This document shows positions 9,738 to 19,378 of a DNA stretch of 64,000 nucleotides, in pieces (position 1 is the stretch's first letter; each line of letters starts with the position of its first letter). The notes beneath the pieces are model-generated. The model was not told the DNA's origin. It made no database searches and was given only the letters and a program-made list of their open reading frames with translations. Source of the DNA: Devosia naphthalenivorans (lineage in GTDB: Bacteria; Pseudomonadota; Alphaproteobacteria; Rhizobiales; Devosiaceae); NCBI RefSeq assembly GCF_003056355.1, contig NZ_PYVW01000018.1:40162-104161 (forward strand), written 5' to 3'. The position numbers and the translations under genes are program-made.

Positions 9738-9921
9738 CTCACCGTGTTGCCCTCGGGCCTGACCCGAGGGCCATTTTCCGCAGACACACCGCTCCAGCAA
9801 TGGCTCTCGGAATGGCCCTCGGGTCAAACCCGAGGGCAACACGGCGTTTTTGACGACATCGCGCCAATGGCAAGCGTTCGATTCCAATTCATCCACCGCG
9901 TCATTCCCGCGAAAGCGGGAA
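9738..9921. repeat. Composite intergenic repeat, copy B (type 2 followed by one type 1 arm), inverted relative to copy A
   Basis: 9738-9876 is the reverse-complement counterpart of 2943-3075 (shared CCTCGGGCCTGACCCGAGGG and GGCGTTTTTGACG stretches). 9894-9921 is a single type 1 arm identical to 2814-2841. The rest of 9512-10059 holds no recognisable gene. Confidence 0.8.
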
Positions 9922-10059
9922 CCCCACTTTGACCTGGCCACAAACGAAACTCCCACCTTCGTGAAACCGACCCCCTGTGATCAGAGTAAACACTGAATCT
10001 ACGGCAACTATATACCGGACGCCGGCTTTATCCCGCAGCACAACGAGCAGGAAGACAGC

Positions 10060-10851
10060 ATGAACAACACAGCCTTTTTCGGCATCTCTACGGCTTGGGT
10101 CATCGCCAATGTATGGTCGTTCCTGGTCGCGCTGGCGGTTCTGGCGGCGGGCTGGTTCCTGGCGGGTATGGTGTCGAGCTATGTGTACAACCTGCTCCGG
10201 CAGCGGCTCAAGCGCGACGCAACAGTGGGCCCGCTGGTCAGCCAGGTCGTGCGTTACGCGATCCTGTTCGTTACCTTTGTCATCGTGCTCGGCCAGTTCG
10301 GTGTCGAAACGGCATCCATCCTGACAGTGCTGGGCGCTGCGGGAATCGCCATTGCGCTGGCCCTGCAGGGCACCCTGTCCAATATTGCGGCGGGTATCCT
10401 GCTGATCTTCCTCCGTCCCTTCAACGTGGGCGACTACATCGACGCCGATGGCATCGTGGGAACGGTGGTGGAGGTTGGGCTGTTCGGCACGCAATTGCGG
10501 ACCTATGACGGCGTCTTCGTCTTTGCGCCCAATTCCAAGCTCTCCAACGCCAAGATCACCAATTACAGCCGGGAAGCGTCCCGCGTTGTGGAACTCAAGT
10601 TCAACGTGCCGCGCAGCGCCGATATCGCTCAGGTTCGCGGTGAGGTGCAGCAGGGATTGGTGGGAGATTATGTGGCGCCCGCAAGCCGGCCGGAAGTCCT
10701 GGTGGATACACTGACCGACACTTCGGTGACCTTGGCGGTGCGGGTGCCGGTGCGCAGCAGCGACTGGAACATGGCGCGGGCGGATTTGCAGGAAAAGCTC
10801 AAGATCGTGATCGACCGCGCCGGCGGATTTGCTCCGCCAGCACAGGCTTGA
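10060..10851 (+). CDS. Small-conductance mechanosensitive channel (MscS family)
   Basis: A 263-residue minimal MscS protein. Two N-terminal membrane helices are followed by the pore helix TM3 region, rich in Gly/Ala (VLGAAGIAIALALQGTLSN), then the beta-domain entry RPFNVGDYI, the GTVVEVGLFGTQLRTYDG block and the VFAPNSKLSNAKITNYS segment. Such channels open on membrane tension and release solutes during hypo-osmotic shock. The length is close to E. coli MscS. It stands alone, convergent with the small gene at 10859. Confidence 0.93.
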   Translation: MNNTAFFGISTAWVIANVWSFLVALAVLAAGWFLAGMVSSYVYNLLRQRLKRDATVGPLVSQVVRYAILFVTFVIVLGQFGVETASILTVLGAAGIAIALALQGTLSNIAAGILLIFLRPFNVGDYIDADGIVGTVVEVGLFGTQLRTYDGVFVFAPNSKLSNAKITNYSREASRVVELKFNVPRSADIAQVRGEVQQGLVGDYVAPASRPEVLVDTLTDTSVTLAVRVPVRSSDWNMARADLQEKLKIVIDRAGGFAPPAQA

Positions 10852-10858
10852 TGGTCGT

Positions 10859-11062
10859 TTAACGCACGGCTGAACGGGCTCTGAACTCCGCGAAATTCAG
10901 CACATTGCCCTGGTCTGGTTCTTCTTCAGGCTGGAAATCGTCCATCAGCGTCACGGTGCGCTCGATGATATAACGCAGCTGGCGAGAGCGGTTGTCTTCC
11001 CCCTGAATAATTGCCGCGGCGCGCTGCAGATGGTCCCGGGCAAGTAGATAGGTTGGCAGCAT
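10859..11062 (-). CDS. Small hypothetical protein, 67 residues
   Basis: No family is recognised. The start at 11062 is well supported by an AAGGAG about 8 bases upstream, while the longer open frame to 11164 lacks one and is Arg/Pro rich like an antisense artefact. The product is a soluble, charged protein with a helical middle (residues 8-40, LARDHLQRAAAII) and an acidic Gln/Glu-rich stretch before a short C-terminal helix. It ends 8 bases after the MscS gene on the opposite strand. Confidence 0.6.
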   Translation of the reverse strand: MLPTYLLARDHLQRAAAIIQGEDNRSRQLRYIIERTVTLMDDFQPEEEPDQGNVLNFAEFRARSAVR

Positions 11063-11332
11063 AGGCTTGGCTCCTTGTAGTCGAAGTGGGGAGCGACGAT
11101 TCGGTCGACGCATGGGCCAGAGTGGGCGGGTATGCCTTCGCGAACCTTGCCAGCTTGCCGGCAATTTTAGTCAAATGCCGCGCATGTATGTTGGCCCAAA
11201 ATCTCGCAGGAGGACTGAGGTTTGCCGCGTTTGGCAAATTTTCAAGCCTGTGCAGAAGAGCGGGAAACCTCTTTGATCGCTCCCCGACGCTCTGGCTTGC
11301 TGCAACGGCGACGCCCTAAGATGGTTTAACCA

Positions 11333-12457
11333 TTGCGAGTCGTACCCGTGCCCCGTCCAAGCCTTGCCCCCATTGCTGCCGCCCTGCCCGAAACCACGCC
11401 ATTCGTTGGGCCCGAAGCCATCGAGCGGCGGGAAGGCGTGCCGACACGTGCCCGCATCGGCGCCAACGAAAACCCGTTTGGCCCCGCCCCGTCGGTGCTT
11501 GCGGCCATGCAGCAGGCGGCGGCCGAGAGCTGGCACTATGGCGACCCCGAGAATCACGACCTGCGGGCAGCCATTGCCGCCCATCTCGGCATCCCCGCCG
11601 AAAACGTCATGCCCGGGGAAGGCGTCGATGCCATCCTTGGCATGGCGGTTCGCCTCTATGCAGCGCCCGGGACAACGGTGGTGACCTCGCTCGGCGGCTA
11701 TCCGACCTTCAATTACCACATCGCCGGCCATGGGGCGGTGATGCACACCGTGCCCTATCGCGACATGCGGGAGGACATCGAGGCGCTCGCCGCCGCGGCC
11801 CGGAACACCAGTGCCGCCATGGTTTATGTCGCCAATCCCGACAACCCCATGGGCAGTTGGTGGGACGCCGCTTCCATCGAACGGTTCATTGCCGCGGTGC
11901 CGGAAACGACCATGATTATCCTGGACGAGGCCTATGGCGAATTCGCGCCGGAGGGGACGTTGCCGCCAATCGAGGTGGAGCGCCCGCACCTCCTGCGCAT
12001 GCGCACCTTCTCCAAGGCTCATGGGCTGGCTGGCGCCCGGGTGGGCTATGTGATCGGGGAGCGGGAGAGCATTTCCGCCTTCAACCGCATCCGCAACCAT
12101 TTCGGCATCAACAATATCGCCCAGGCCGGTGCCATTGCCGCCTTGGCCGATACCGAGCACCTCAGGACTTCGCTGCTGGCTGTGCGGCAATCCCTCGAGG
12201 ACACCGCCGCCATAGCCCGCCGGCACGGTCTTTCGCCGCTGCCAACTGCCACCAATTTCGTCGCCATCGATTGCGGGCGGGATGCCGCCTATGCGCAGGC
12301 GATTCTCGCCGGTCTCGCGGCGCACGGCGTCTTCGTCCGCAAGCCGGCTGCGGAAGGGCTGAACCACTGCATCCGCGTCAGCGCCGGAACGGCCACCGAT
12401 CGGAAACTGCTCGACAGCGCCTTGGGACAGGTGCTCGCAAAACTTCAGTCGGCGTAA
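11333..12457 (+). CDS. PLP-dependent aminotransferase, histidinol-phosphate aminotransferase-like
   Basis: A 374-residue fold-type I aminotransferase. Visible landmarks are IGANENPFGP at the N-terminus, YVANPDNPMG (cofactor pocket), ILDEAYGEF (Asp/Tyr contacting PLP), and RTFSKAHGLAGARVGY with the Schiff-base lysine, followed by the C-terminal HCIRVSAGT arginine. These match HisC-type enzymes. In vivo it could serve histidine synthesis or act on aromatic or other amino acids, as no his genes are nearby. The start is uncertain: TTG at 11333 or GTG at 11348, neither with a clear ribosome site. Its 3' end overlaps the converging endonuclease-family gene by 13 bases. Confidence 0.85.
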   Translation: MRVVPVPRPSLAPIAAALPETTPFVGPEAIERREGVPTRARIGANENPFGPAPSVLAAMQQAAAESWHYGDPENHDLRAAIAAHLGIPAENVMPGEGVDAILGMAVRLYAAPGTTVVTSLGGYPTFNYHIAGHGAVMHTVPYRDMREDIEALAAAARNTSAAMVYVANPDNPMGSWWDAASIERFIAAVPETTMIILDEAYGEFAPEGTLPPIEVERPHLLRMRTFSKAHGLAGARVGYVIGERESISAFNRIRNHFGINNIAQAGAIAALADTEHLRTSLLAVRQSLEDTAAIARRHGLSPLPTATNFVAIDCGRDAAYAQAILAGLAAHGVFVRKPAAEGLNHCIRVSAGTATDRKLLDSALGQVLAKLQSA

Positions 12458-13392
12458 AGACCGACCGTCGCCAGCAGGCCCCGATGATTGGAGCCCAGCG
12501 GGTCATCCATGGCTTCGATGGCTTCGATACGCGCCCCGCCCCGCGTGAACATATTATCGATCGGCACGCCCAGTGCGCCAAAACGGATCGGCCAGGTCGC
12601 TGGATAGTAAGGCGGCGGCACAAGCTGCGTATCGGCCGCAAAACGCGCGACCAGGTCCGACCAGGCCGCCGCGTTAAAGTCCCCGGCCAGAATGAGCGGC
12701 CCTTCTATGGTGTTGAGCGCGCGACGAATGTGCTGAACCTCGATCCAGGCGCTTTCATCGAAATACGGCTTGCTCAAATGAGTGCCGACGACGGTTACCT
12801 CCTGGCCATCGATGCTGGTTGTGGCGATCACCAGTCGCAGGCGTTCGAACGGCTGCAGCGCCACCACCCGGACATCGGTCAGCGGGGTGCGTGAAAACAC
12901 CATGGTGTCGCAATTGTCCCCGGCCTGGTCGCAGCCGGCCCGATACGGGAACGCACTCGCCAGCCGCTCAAGCTGGGGGAGCATCGCCCTCGATTCCATG
13001 ATGAACACAATATCGGCCGCCGACTCGATCATGAAGTCGGCGATGTCACCGCCGCGCTGATTGTAGGCCAGCACGTTGAAGCTCAGAACCCGCGCCGTGG
13101 CGACGGGATCACGGGCGTCGAAGGCCGCTCGCGCCTCCTGCTGCCGATAGACCACCAGCGCGCCCTGCCCCAGGCTTGCGCCCACCAGCACCAGCATCAA
13201 CAGTCCCCGCCAGCGCGCCCGACTGGCAAAGAGCAGGACGACCAACCCGAGCAGGAGCGCCGCGATGTGAAAGCGCAGGCTCTGCAGCAGGTCCTGGCCG
13301 GGCACCAATTGCGGGCCGTCGATAGCGACCAGCGCCGCTATTCCGACCAATGCCAGCCCGGATAGAAGGCCGCGAAGTTCTGCTGATTTCAC
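12445..13392 (-). CDS. Endonuclease/exonuclease/phosphatase-family protein with N-terminal membrane segments
   Basis: A 315-residue protein. The first ~85 residues contain two to three hydrophobic helices (LLSGLALVGIAALVAI and a later LLLGLVVLLFA). The remainder is an EEP-fold domain with the characteristic blocks VLSFNVLAYN, MESRA, GTHLSKP, LAGDFNAAAWS and a terminal GSNHRGLLATV containing the conserved Asn-His. This class includes membrane-anchored phosphodiesterases, and the substrate is unknown. The active domain is predicted to face the periplasm if the helices form a hairpin anchor. Convergent with the aminotransferase gene. Confidence 0.8.
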   Translation of the reverse strand: MKSAELRGLLSGLALVGIAALVAIDGPQLVPGQDLLQSLRFHIAALLLGLVVLLFASRARWRGLLMLVLVGASLGQGALVVYRQQEARAAFDARDPVATARVLSFNVLAYNQRGGDIADFMIESAADIVFIMESRAMLPQLERLASAFPYRAGCDQAGDNCDTMVFSRTPLTDVRVVALQPFERLRLVIATTSIDGQEVTVVGTHLSKPYFDESAWIEVQHIRRALNTIEGPLILAGDFNAAAWSDLVARFAADTQLVPPPYYPATWPIRFGALGVPIDNMFTRGGARIEAIEAMDDPLGSNHRGLLATVGLYAD

Positions 13393-13511
13393 CGCTGGCC
13401 CTGCCCCGTTCCCGCGCTAGACTGATGGAACAAAGCTGGGCCAAGCGCAAGCGGTGCAGATGCGCGAAAATCCAAAGCAAAACCGAAGCATGCTCGCGGC
13501 GAAAGCGAAGC

Positions 13512-15071
13512 CTACCCCGCCATTGCCCCCTGCGCCGCCGCCCCGCGCTCGATCAGCAAACGGTTATAGGCGTTGAGGTAAGCACGGGCCGAAGCCACCA
13601 GCGTATCGGGCTCCGCAGCATTGCCAGAAACGATCCGGCCGTTCATTTCCAGGCGCACATGCGCACTCGCCTGGGCGTCCGTACCCCCGGTTACACCATC
13701 AATAGCATAGAGCACCAGATGCGGCTGCTGACCCACCGCCTCCTTGATAGCGTTGAAAATTGCATCCACAGAACCCGTCCCGTCGTAGGCAACAGAGGCT
13801 TCTTCGCCATCGATCGAAAGGGTCAGATTGCAGCGATGCACGCCGCCCGTTTTGGACACGACCTCCATGTCGACCAACCGGATACGATCACCAACCGAGC
13901 CAACTTCATCGTCCACCAGCGCCACGATATCGGCGTCATAGACATGCTTCTTGCGGTCAGCCAGATCCTTGAAACGCACAAAGGCTTCCTGGAAAGCATT
14001 GTCGCCCAACTCGTACCCCAGCTCCTTGAGCTTGTCCTTGAACGCCGCGCGCCCCGAATGCTTGCCCATCACCAGGGTCGTGGCCTTGATGCCCACGCTG
14101 GCCGGGGTCATGATCTCGTAGGTCTCGGCGTTCTTCAGCATGCCGTCCTGATGAATACCGCTTTCGTGCGCGAAGGCATTCTTGCCCACAATGGCCTTGT
14201 TGAACTGCACCGGGAAATTGGCCGCGGCCGAAACGATGCGGCTGGCGCGGGCGAGATGGGTCGTTTCGATGCCGGTCTGATAGGGCATCACATCGCCGCG
14301 GGTGCGCAGCGACATGACGATCTCTTCGAGCGCCGCGTTGCCGGCACGTTCGCCCAACCCGTTGATGGTGCATTCCACCTGACGCGCGCCGCCGCGAACG
14401 GCAGCCAGCGAATTGGCGACAGCCAGGCCCAGATCGTTGTGGCAATGGGCCGAGAAGATGGCTTTATCAGCGCCCGGCACCCAAGTGATGATGGTGCGGA
14501 ACATGGCTTCGTGTTCATCGGGAACGGCGTAGCCAACGGTATCAGGCAGGTTGATCGTGGTGGCGCCAGCCTTGATCGCAGCCTCGACGCAGCGCTTGAG
14601 GAATTCCAGCGGCGTACGGGTCGCGTCCATGGCCGACCATTCGACGTCGTCGATCAGATTGCGCGCCTGCGCGACCGTGCGCGCGATGATCTCAATAACC
14701 TCGTCCTCGGTCTTTTTCATCTGGTGAGCCAGATGGATCGGCGAGGTCGAGACGAACGTGTGGATACGCCCCTTCTGGGCGTGCCGCACAGCTTCACCTG
14801 CGCGGTCGATATCGGCGGTGATAGCGCGGGCAAGGCCGGCTACGGTTGCGCTCTTGACCTGCTTGGCGACAGCGACGACGGCCTCGAAATCGCCATTGGA
14901 GGCGATGGGAAAACCTGCCTCGATGATGTCGACACCCATATCGTCGAGTGCTTCGGCAACCTGCAGCTTTTCTTCCAGCGTCATGGTGGCGCCGGGCGAT
15001 TGCTCGCCGTCGCGCAGCGTGGTGTCGAAGATGAAAACGCGGTCTTTGTTGGAATCGGTGGTGGCGGACAT
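13512..15071 (-). CDS. leuA: 2-isopropylmalate synthase
   Basis: Full-length LeuA (519 residues), the first committed enzyme of leucine synthesis, condensing acetyl-CoA with 2-ketoisovalerate. It has the TIM-barrel motif LRDGEQSPGATM, the metal-binding HCHNDLGLAVANSLAA and GLGERAGNAALEE segments, and a C-terminal LeuA dimer/allosteric domain (from about residue 390, with GTGSVDAIFNAIK) that binds leucine. It is preceded by a leucine-rich leader ORF and a hairpin (see 15148-15311), which suggests leucine attenuation on top of feedback inhibition. Confidence 0.96.
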   Translation of the reverse strand: MSATTDSNKDRVFIFDTTLRDGEQSPGATMTLEEKLQVAEALDDMGVDIIEAGFPIASNGDFEAVVAVAKQVKSATVAGLARAITADIDRAGEAVRHAQKGRIHTFVSTSPIHLAHQMKKTEDEVIEIIARTVAQARNLIDDVEWSAMDATRTPLEFLKRCVEAAIKAGATTINLPDTVGYAVPDEHEAMFRTIITWVPGADKAIFSAHCHNDLGLAVANSLAAVRGGARQVECTINGLGERAGNAALEEIVMSLRTRGDVMPYQTGIETTHLARASRIVSAAANFPVQFNKAIVGKNAFAHESGIHQDGMLKNAETYEIMTPASVGIKATTLVMGKHSGRAAFKDKLKELGYELGDNAFQEAFVRFKDLADRKKHVYDADIVALVDDEVGSVGDRIRLVDMEVVSKTGGVHRCNLTLSIDGEEASVAYDGTGSVDAIFNAIKEAVGQQPHLVLYAIDGVTGGTDAQASAHVRLEMNGRIVSGNAAEPDTLVASARAYLNAYNRLLIERGAAAQGAMAG

Positions 15072-15147
15072 GGTCTTGGTTCCTATCGGCGGCCCGGAGC
15101 AAAGCTCTCTTGAGGCCGGACATTTACTGTTCGGCTTGTGGCGTAAT

Positions 15148-15192
15148 CCCCTGACGACCCGCTCGTTAAACCGAGCTGCCGGTGATCAGGGG
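15148..15192 (-). promoter_or_regulatory. Candidate leuA attenuator hairpin
   Basis: Arms CCCCTGA (15186-15192) and TCAGGGG (15148-15154) pair perfectly, enclosing an inner hairpin GCTCG/CGAGC (15161-15176). The outer stem overlaps the stop codon of the leucine-rich leader ORF, so a ribosome stalled in the Leu codons would change its folding. There is no U-tract, so the mode (termination or start-site control) is open. Confidence 0.5.
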
Positions 15193-15311
15193 CTGATAAG
15201 AAGGAGAAGGAGCGCGGCTGGAAGCAGCAGCATGGCGCCGGCAATGCGCAGGCGGGCCTGGAGGGCCTCACGCTGGCTGATTGCTTTGGCTTGTGCGCGG
15301 TTGCGCTGCAT
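15186..15311 (-). CDS. Putative leuA leader peptide, 41 residues
   Basis: A short frame, ATG at 15311 to TGA at 15186, lies about 115 bases upstream of leuA on the same strand. Its last third reads MLLLPAALLLLLISP, with eight Leu codons within twelve codons immediately before the stop, the hallmark of a regulatory leader peptide for a leucine gene. The first part is Arg/Gln/Ala-rich and helical. Leader-peptide control of leuA is known in proteobacteria; this particular peptide is inferred. A small membrane protein is the alternative reading. Confidence 0.6.
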   Translation of the reverse strand: MQRNRAQAKAISQREALQARLRIAGAMLLLPAALLLLLISP

Positions 15312-15425
15312 GGATACGGTCTCGATTTCGTTTGAACAATGCGACAAAGTCCTGGGCGTTGCAAGTGCGGGGTTCGGATGAAGTGAAGATTTTGCTTAAA
15401 GCGCCCCCGCTCCCAAGCCACTAGC

Positions 15426-15506
15426 CCTCATGGTGAGCCTGTCGAACCGCGAGGGCGTGCCCACATCGTGCCACGACCTCGTCCTTCGACAAGCTCAGGA
15501 TGAGGT
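15426..15506. repeat. Intergenic inverted repeat (type 3), copy A
   Basis: Arms at 15426-15454 and 15476-15506 are imperfect inverted copies containing GAGCCTGTCGAA and TTCGACAAGCTC. A single related arm occurs at 36868-36898. Non-coding, between leuA's leader region and the phzF gene. Confidence 0.7.
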
Positions 15507-15531
15507 CTACCGGGGCGGCCTGCGGTCACCC

Positions 15532-16416
15532 TCACTCCCCCAGATCCAGCGTACCCTCCCCGATAATCACTGCGTGGCCGCCGATCCCGCCATGAATCAA
15601 CACGTCATCGTTCTTGCGGAACTGGATGGTGATGCGGCAGGGGCGACCCATTTCGTGACCCTGGCGCAGCACGTAGTCGGTCTGTCCGGTGCCGAGCGCG
15701 TCTTCTGCCAGCAGACCGATCAAGGCCGCTGCCGCAGAGCCCGTGCCGGGGTCCTCCCCAATGTCCATGCCGAACATGCGGGCGGCCAGATCATTGTCCG
15801 GCTCGTCAGCCGTGAGCGTGAACACATAGGCCGAGTTGTGATCGTGGCGAAACACCGTGCTGAACAGGGCCTGGTTAACCTGGATTCTGCGCAGCACCGC
15901 CGCATTCCGAACCGGTACGAGGTGAAAGGTCACCCCGGCGGAAAACACGGCAGGCTTGTAAACATCGCAACCAATATCTTCGACCTCAATACCCAGCGCC
16001 TGGGCGATACCAAGCGTGTCGGTCAGGTCGGCGACACGAGACGGAAGCCGTGGCAGCGCGAAGCGCGCCTCGCCCGAACACCTGCCGGTTTTCTCAAACA
16101 GCGCGGTGATGAGGCCGACCTTCTCCTCGAGACGGACAGCGCTGACCTTGTTCTGCAAGCCAAGCGCCACTGCCGCGCCGATCGTTGGGTGCCCGGCGAA
16201 GGGCAGTTCGGTGTGCGGGGTGAAGATGCGGACCGCAGCCGTGTTGCGCTCGGCCTTTGGCTTGAGAATGAAGACCGTTTCGCTGAGGTTGAACTCGCGC
16301 GCGATTGCCTGCATCTCATCGTCAAGCAGGCCATCGGCCTTGGGCACGACGGCCAGTTGATTGCCCTTGAGCGGCTCTCGCGTGAAGACGTCGAGCAGCA
16401 GATAGTTGAGCTTCAT
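15532..16416 (-). CDS. PhzF-family phenazine-biosynthesis-like isomerase/epimerase
   Basis: A 294-residue protein of two pseudo-symmetric diaminopimelate-epimerase-like halves. It begins YLLLDVFTREPLKGNQLAVV (family signature), has the catalytic-region EFNLSETVF, then FTPHTELPFAGHPTIGAA, and in the second half DPGTGSAAAAL. PhzF proteins catalyse proton shifts; most genomic members, including this one, have no known substrate. The ATG at 16416 follows the stop of the UPF0303 gene by only 5 bases, so they form an operon. The upstream open frame to 16704 merely reads through that neighbour. Confidence 0.88.
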   Translation of the reverse strand: MKLNYLLLDVFTREPLKGNQLAVVPKADGLLDDEMQAIAREFNLSETVFILKPKAERNTAAVRIFTPHTELPFAGHPTIGAAVALGLQNKVSAVRLEEKVGLITALFEKTGRCSGEARFALPRLPSRVADLTDTLGIAQALGIEVEDIGCDVYKPAVFSAGVTFHLVPVRNAAVLRRIQVNQALFSTVFRHDHNSAYVFTLTADEPDNDLAARMFGMDIGEDPGTGSAAAALIGLLAEDALGTGQTDYVLRQGHEMGRPCRITIQFRKNDDVLIHGGIGGHAVIIGEGTLDLGE

Positions 16417-16421
16417 TTGTC

Positions 16422-16913
16422 TCACTCGGCAGGGAGGGCGAAATCTTCCGGTGCGAAACCCAGATGAATGGCTAGCGCGGCAACGGCCACGCCATGATCC
16501 GAACGGCCCGGCAGGCCTGATATGGTGAGGCACCCGATGATCCCGGCGCCCTTCACCCGAATGGGGAAGCCGCCGCCCGCAATCACATAGTCGGCCGGAT
16601 CCGCGCCCGACTGCGGTGAGAACGGCACTTCGCCCCGCTCCAACACCATGCGGTAGCTGGCGCGCTGAAAGCGGCGAACCGTATTGATCTTGCGGCGCAC
16701 CCATTCAGCATTGTCGGCCGCGGTGCCGGCAGTCGCTGCAAAAAACAGCTGCCGGTCCCAGGTACGCACATCGACGACAAGGCCGAGATTGTCGGCCAGG
16801 GCACGCTCCCTGACGGAACTGCCGAGAGCGAACGCCACGCCCTCATCGAACTGCGACAGCACCAGCGTCTGCTCCTGGTGCATTACCAGTGCGATATCGT
16901 CTTCCTTAGCCAT
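16422..16913 (-). CDS. UPF0303 family protein (GlcG/HbpS-like heme-binding fold)
   Basis: A 163-residue protein of the UPF0303/DUF336-related family. Conserved pieces are the WDRQLFFAATAG segment, the NAEWVRRKINTVRRF helix, FPIRVKGAGIIGCLTISGLPG and a final DHGVAVAALA helix. Relatives include heme-binding or degrading HbpS-like proteins and yeast YBR137W; the exact activity is unknown. The start at 16913 is preceded by GGAAGG. It is the first gene of a pair with phzF. Frames open further upstream to 17153 run into the promoter of the divergent monooxygenase gene and are not used. Confidence 0.82.
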   Translation of the reverse strand: MAKEDDIALVMHQEQTLVLSQFDEGVAFALGSSVRERALADNLGLVVDVRTWDRQLFFAATAGTAADNAEWVRRKINTVRRFQRASYRMVLERGEVPFSPQSGADPADYVIAGGGFPIRVKGAGIIGCLTISGLPGRSDHGVAVAALAIHLGFAPEDFALPAE

Positions 16914-17048
16914 ATCAAGCCTTCCGCGGCGATTCGAATTGGGTTGTTTCAGAGCAATAGAGCAGAGCGTGCCTGCTGAGTAGAGGCGCTTTACCAATTG
17001 CCTTGATCGGCCGATAGTTTGGTTTGGCAACAGGCAAAGGACACGGCG

Positions 17049-18326
17049 TTGGAGAGCACCACCTGTGTGATTGCGGGCGGCGGGCCGGCGGGGATCATGC
17101 TTGGCCTGCTGCTGTCGCGGGCCGGCATCGCAGTGACCGTGCTGGAAAAGCACGCCGATTTCCTACGCGATTTTCGTGGCGACACGGTACATGCCTCGAC
17201 CATCGAATTGCTCGACGAACTGGGGCTGGGCAACGCCTTCCGCAAATTGCCGCAGACGCGCTTGCAGAATTTTCAGCTGCCCCTGCCGGACGGCAGTACT
17301 TTCCTGCTCGGCGACTTTTCAACCCTGAAGCCTCCCTACAACTATGTCGCGCTGATCCCGCAATGGGATTTCCTCGACTTCCTGGTTGGCGTGGCGAGGC
17401 GCGAGCCCAGCTTTGCCATCCGCATGAACACCGAGGTCACGGGCCTGCGCCTCGATGGGGAGCGGGTCAGCGGGGTGCACTATCGCGAGCAGGACGGCAT
17501 GGAGGGCGATATCGTGGCCGATCTGGTGGTCGCGTGCGACGGGCGTCACTCCATCCTGCGCGATCAAGCAGGACTGGTGCCGCATGAGTTCAACGTGCCT
17601 TTCGATACCTGGTGGTTCCGCCTGCCCCGTTATCCTGCCGAAATGGGCGAGGTCGCCGCAGTCGTTCCCCAGTTCGGGGATCGCGATGTCATGCTCACGC
17701 TGACGCGGGAAGATTTTTACCAGATCGCCTATTTTGCCGAGAAGGGCGCTGACGCCCGGCTGCGGGCCGAGGGGATCGAGCGGTTCCGCCAGCGCATCGC
17801 CAGCATGCGGCCAGACTTTGCCGACCGGCTGGATACGCTGACATCGATGGACGATCTGCACTTGCTCGACGTGCGGCTCAACCGGCTCAAGACCTGGCAC
17901 CGCATCGGTCTGTTATGCATTGGCGATGCGGCTCATGCCATGTCACCGGCAGGCGGCGTCGGTATCAATCTCGCCATTCAGGACGCCGTGGCAGCGGCGA
18001 CGCGGCTGGCAGTTCCCCTGCGTGAGGTCCGTCTGACAGACGCAGATCTTGCCACGGTGCGGCGGCGCCGCTGGATGCCAACGGTGGTAATCCAACGCCT
18101 GCAACGTATCCTGCACCGGGTGCTGTTCGTGCCGGCCTTCGAGGGCCGACGCCGTGGCCCGCCCTCGCTGATTGTTCTGCTGGCCAGATATGTGCCGGGC
18201 TTTACCGCCCTGCCCGCGCGGCTTGTAGCGTTCGGCCCCCGCCCCGAGCACGCGCCCGATTTCGCACAAAGAGCGCAGACCGAACCTCCGCCGGAAAAGA
18301 AAACGGGGGCCGCAGCCCCCGTCTGA
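17049..18326 (+). CDS. FAD-dependent aromatic-ring-type monooxygenase (PHBH fold)
   Basis: A ~425-residue flavoprotein. The N-terminal GGGPAGIMLGLLLSRAG is the Rossmann FAD-binding motif, CDGRHSILRDQAGL is the DG motif, and GDAAHAMSPAGGVGINLAIQDA is the second FAD (GD) motif, in the order of the p-hydroxybenzoate hydroxylase family. The substrate is unknown. A TTG start at 17049 has AAAGGA seven bases upstream; the frame is open to a TTG at 17019 with no such site. The last codons (KKTGAAAPV) are formed by the terminator of the convergent ilvC gene. Confidence 0.87.
   Translation: MESTTCVIAGGGPAGIMLGLLLSRAGIAVTVLEKHADFLRDFRGDTVHASTIELLDELGLGNAFRKLPQTRLQNFQLPLPDGSTFLLGDFSTLKPPYNYVALIPQWDFLDFLVGVARREPSFAIRMNTEVTGLRLDGERVSGVHYREQDGMEGDIVADLVVACDGRHSILRDQAGLVPHEFNVPFDTWWFRLPRYPAEMGEVAAVVPQFGDRDVMLTLTREDFYQIAYFAEKGADARLRAEGIERFRQRIASMRPDFADRLDTLTSMDDLHLLDVRLNRLKTWHRIGLLCIGDAAHAMSPAGGVGINLAIQDAVAAATRLAVPLREVRLTDADLATVRRRRWMPTVVIQRLQRILHRVLFVPAFEGRRRGPPSLIVLLARYVPGFTALPARLVAFGPRPEHAPDFAQRAQTEPPPEKKTGAAAPV
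18294..18322 (-). terminator. Rho-independent terminator of ilvC
   Basis: A perfect 8-bp stem ACGGGGGC/GCCCCCGT (18303-18322, loop TGCG on the minus strand) is followed on the minus strand by a TTTTCTTTT tract. It sits 10 bases past the ilvC stop and inside the 3' end of the opposing monooxygenase coding sequence. Confidence 0.85.
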
Positions 18327-18331
18327 TTGCT

Positions 18332-19378
<1,047 letters not shown>

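Noticed and set aside
9347..9853. Open frame spanning the tRNA-Lys region
   Set aside because: It runs through a tRNA gene and repeats; composition is not protein-like.
13350..15113. Plus-strand open frame of 587 codons across leuA
   Set aside because: Antisense shadow of leuA; no start signal or recognisable domain.
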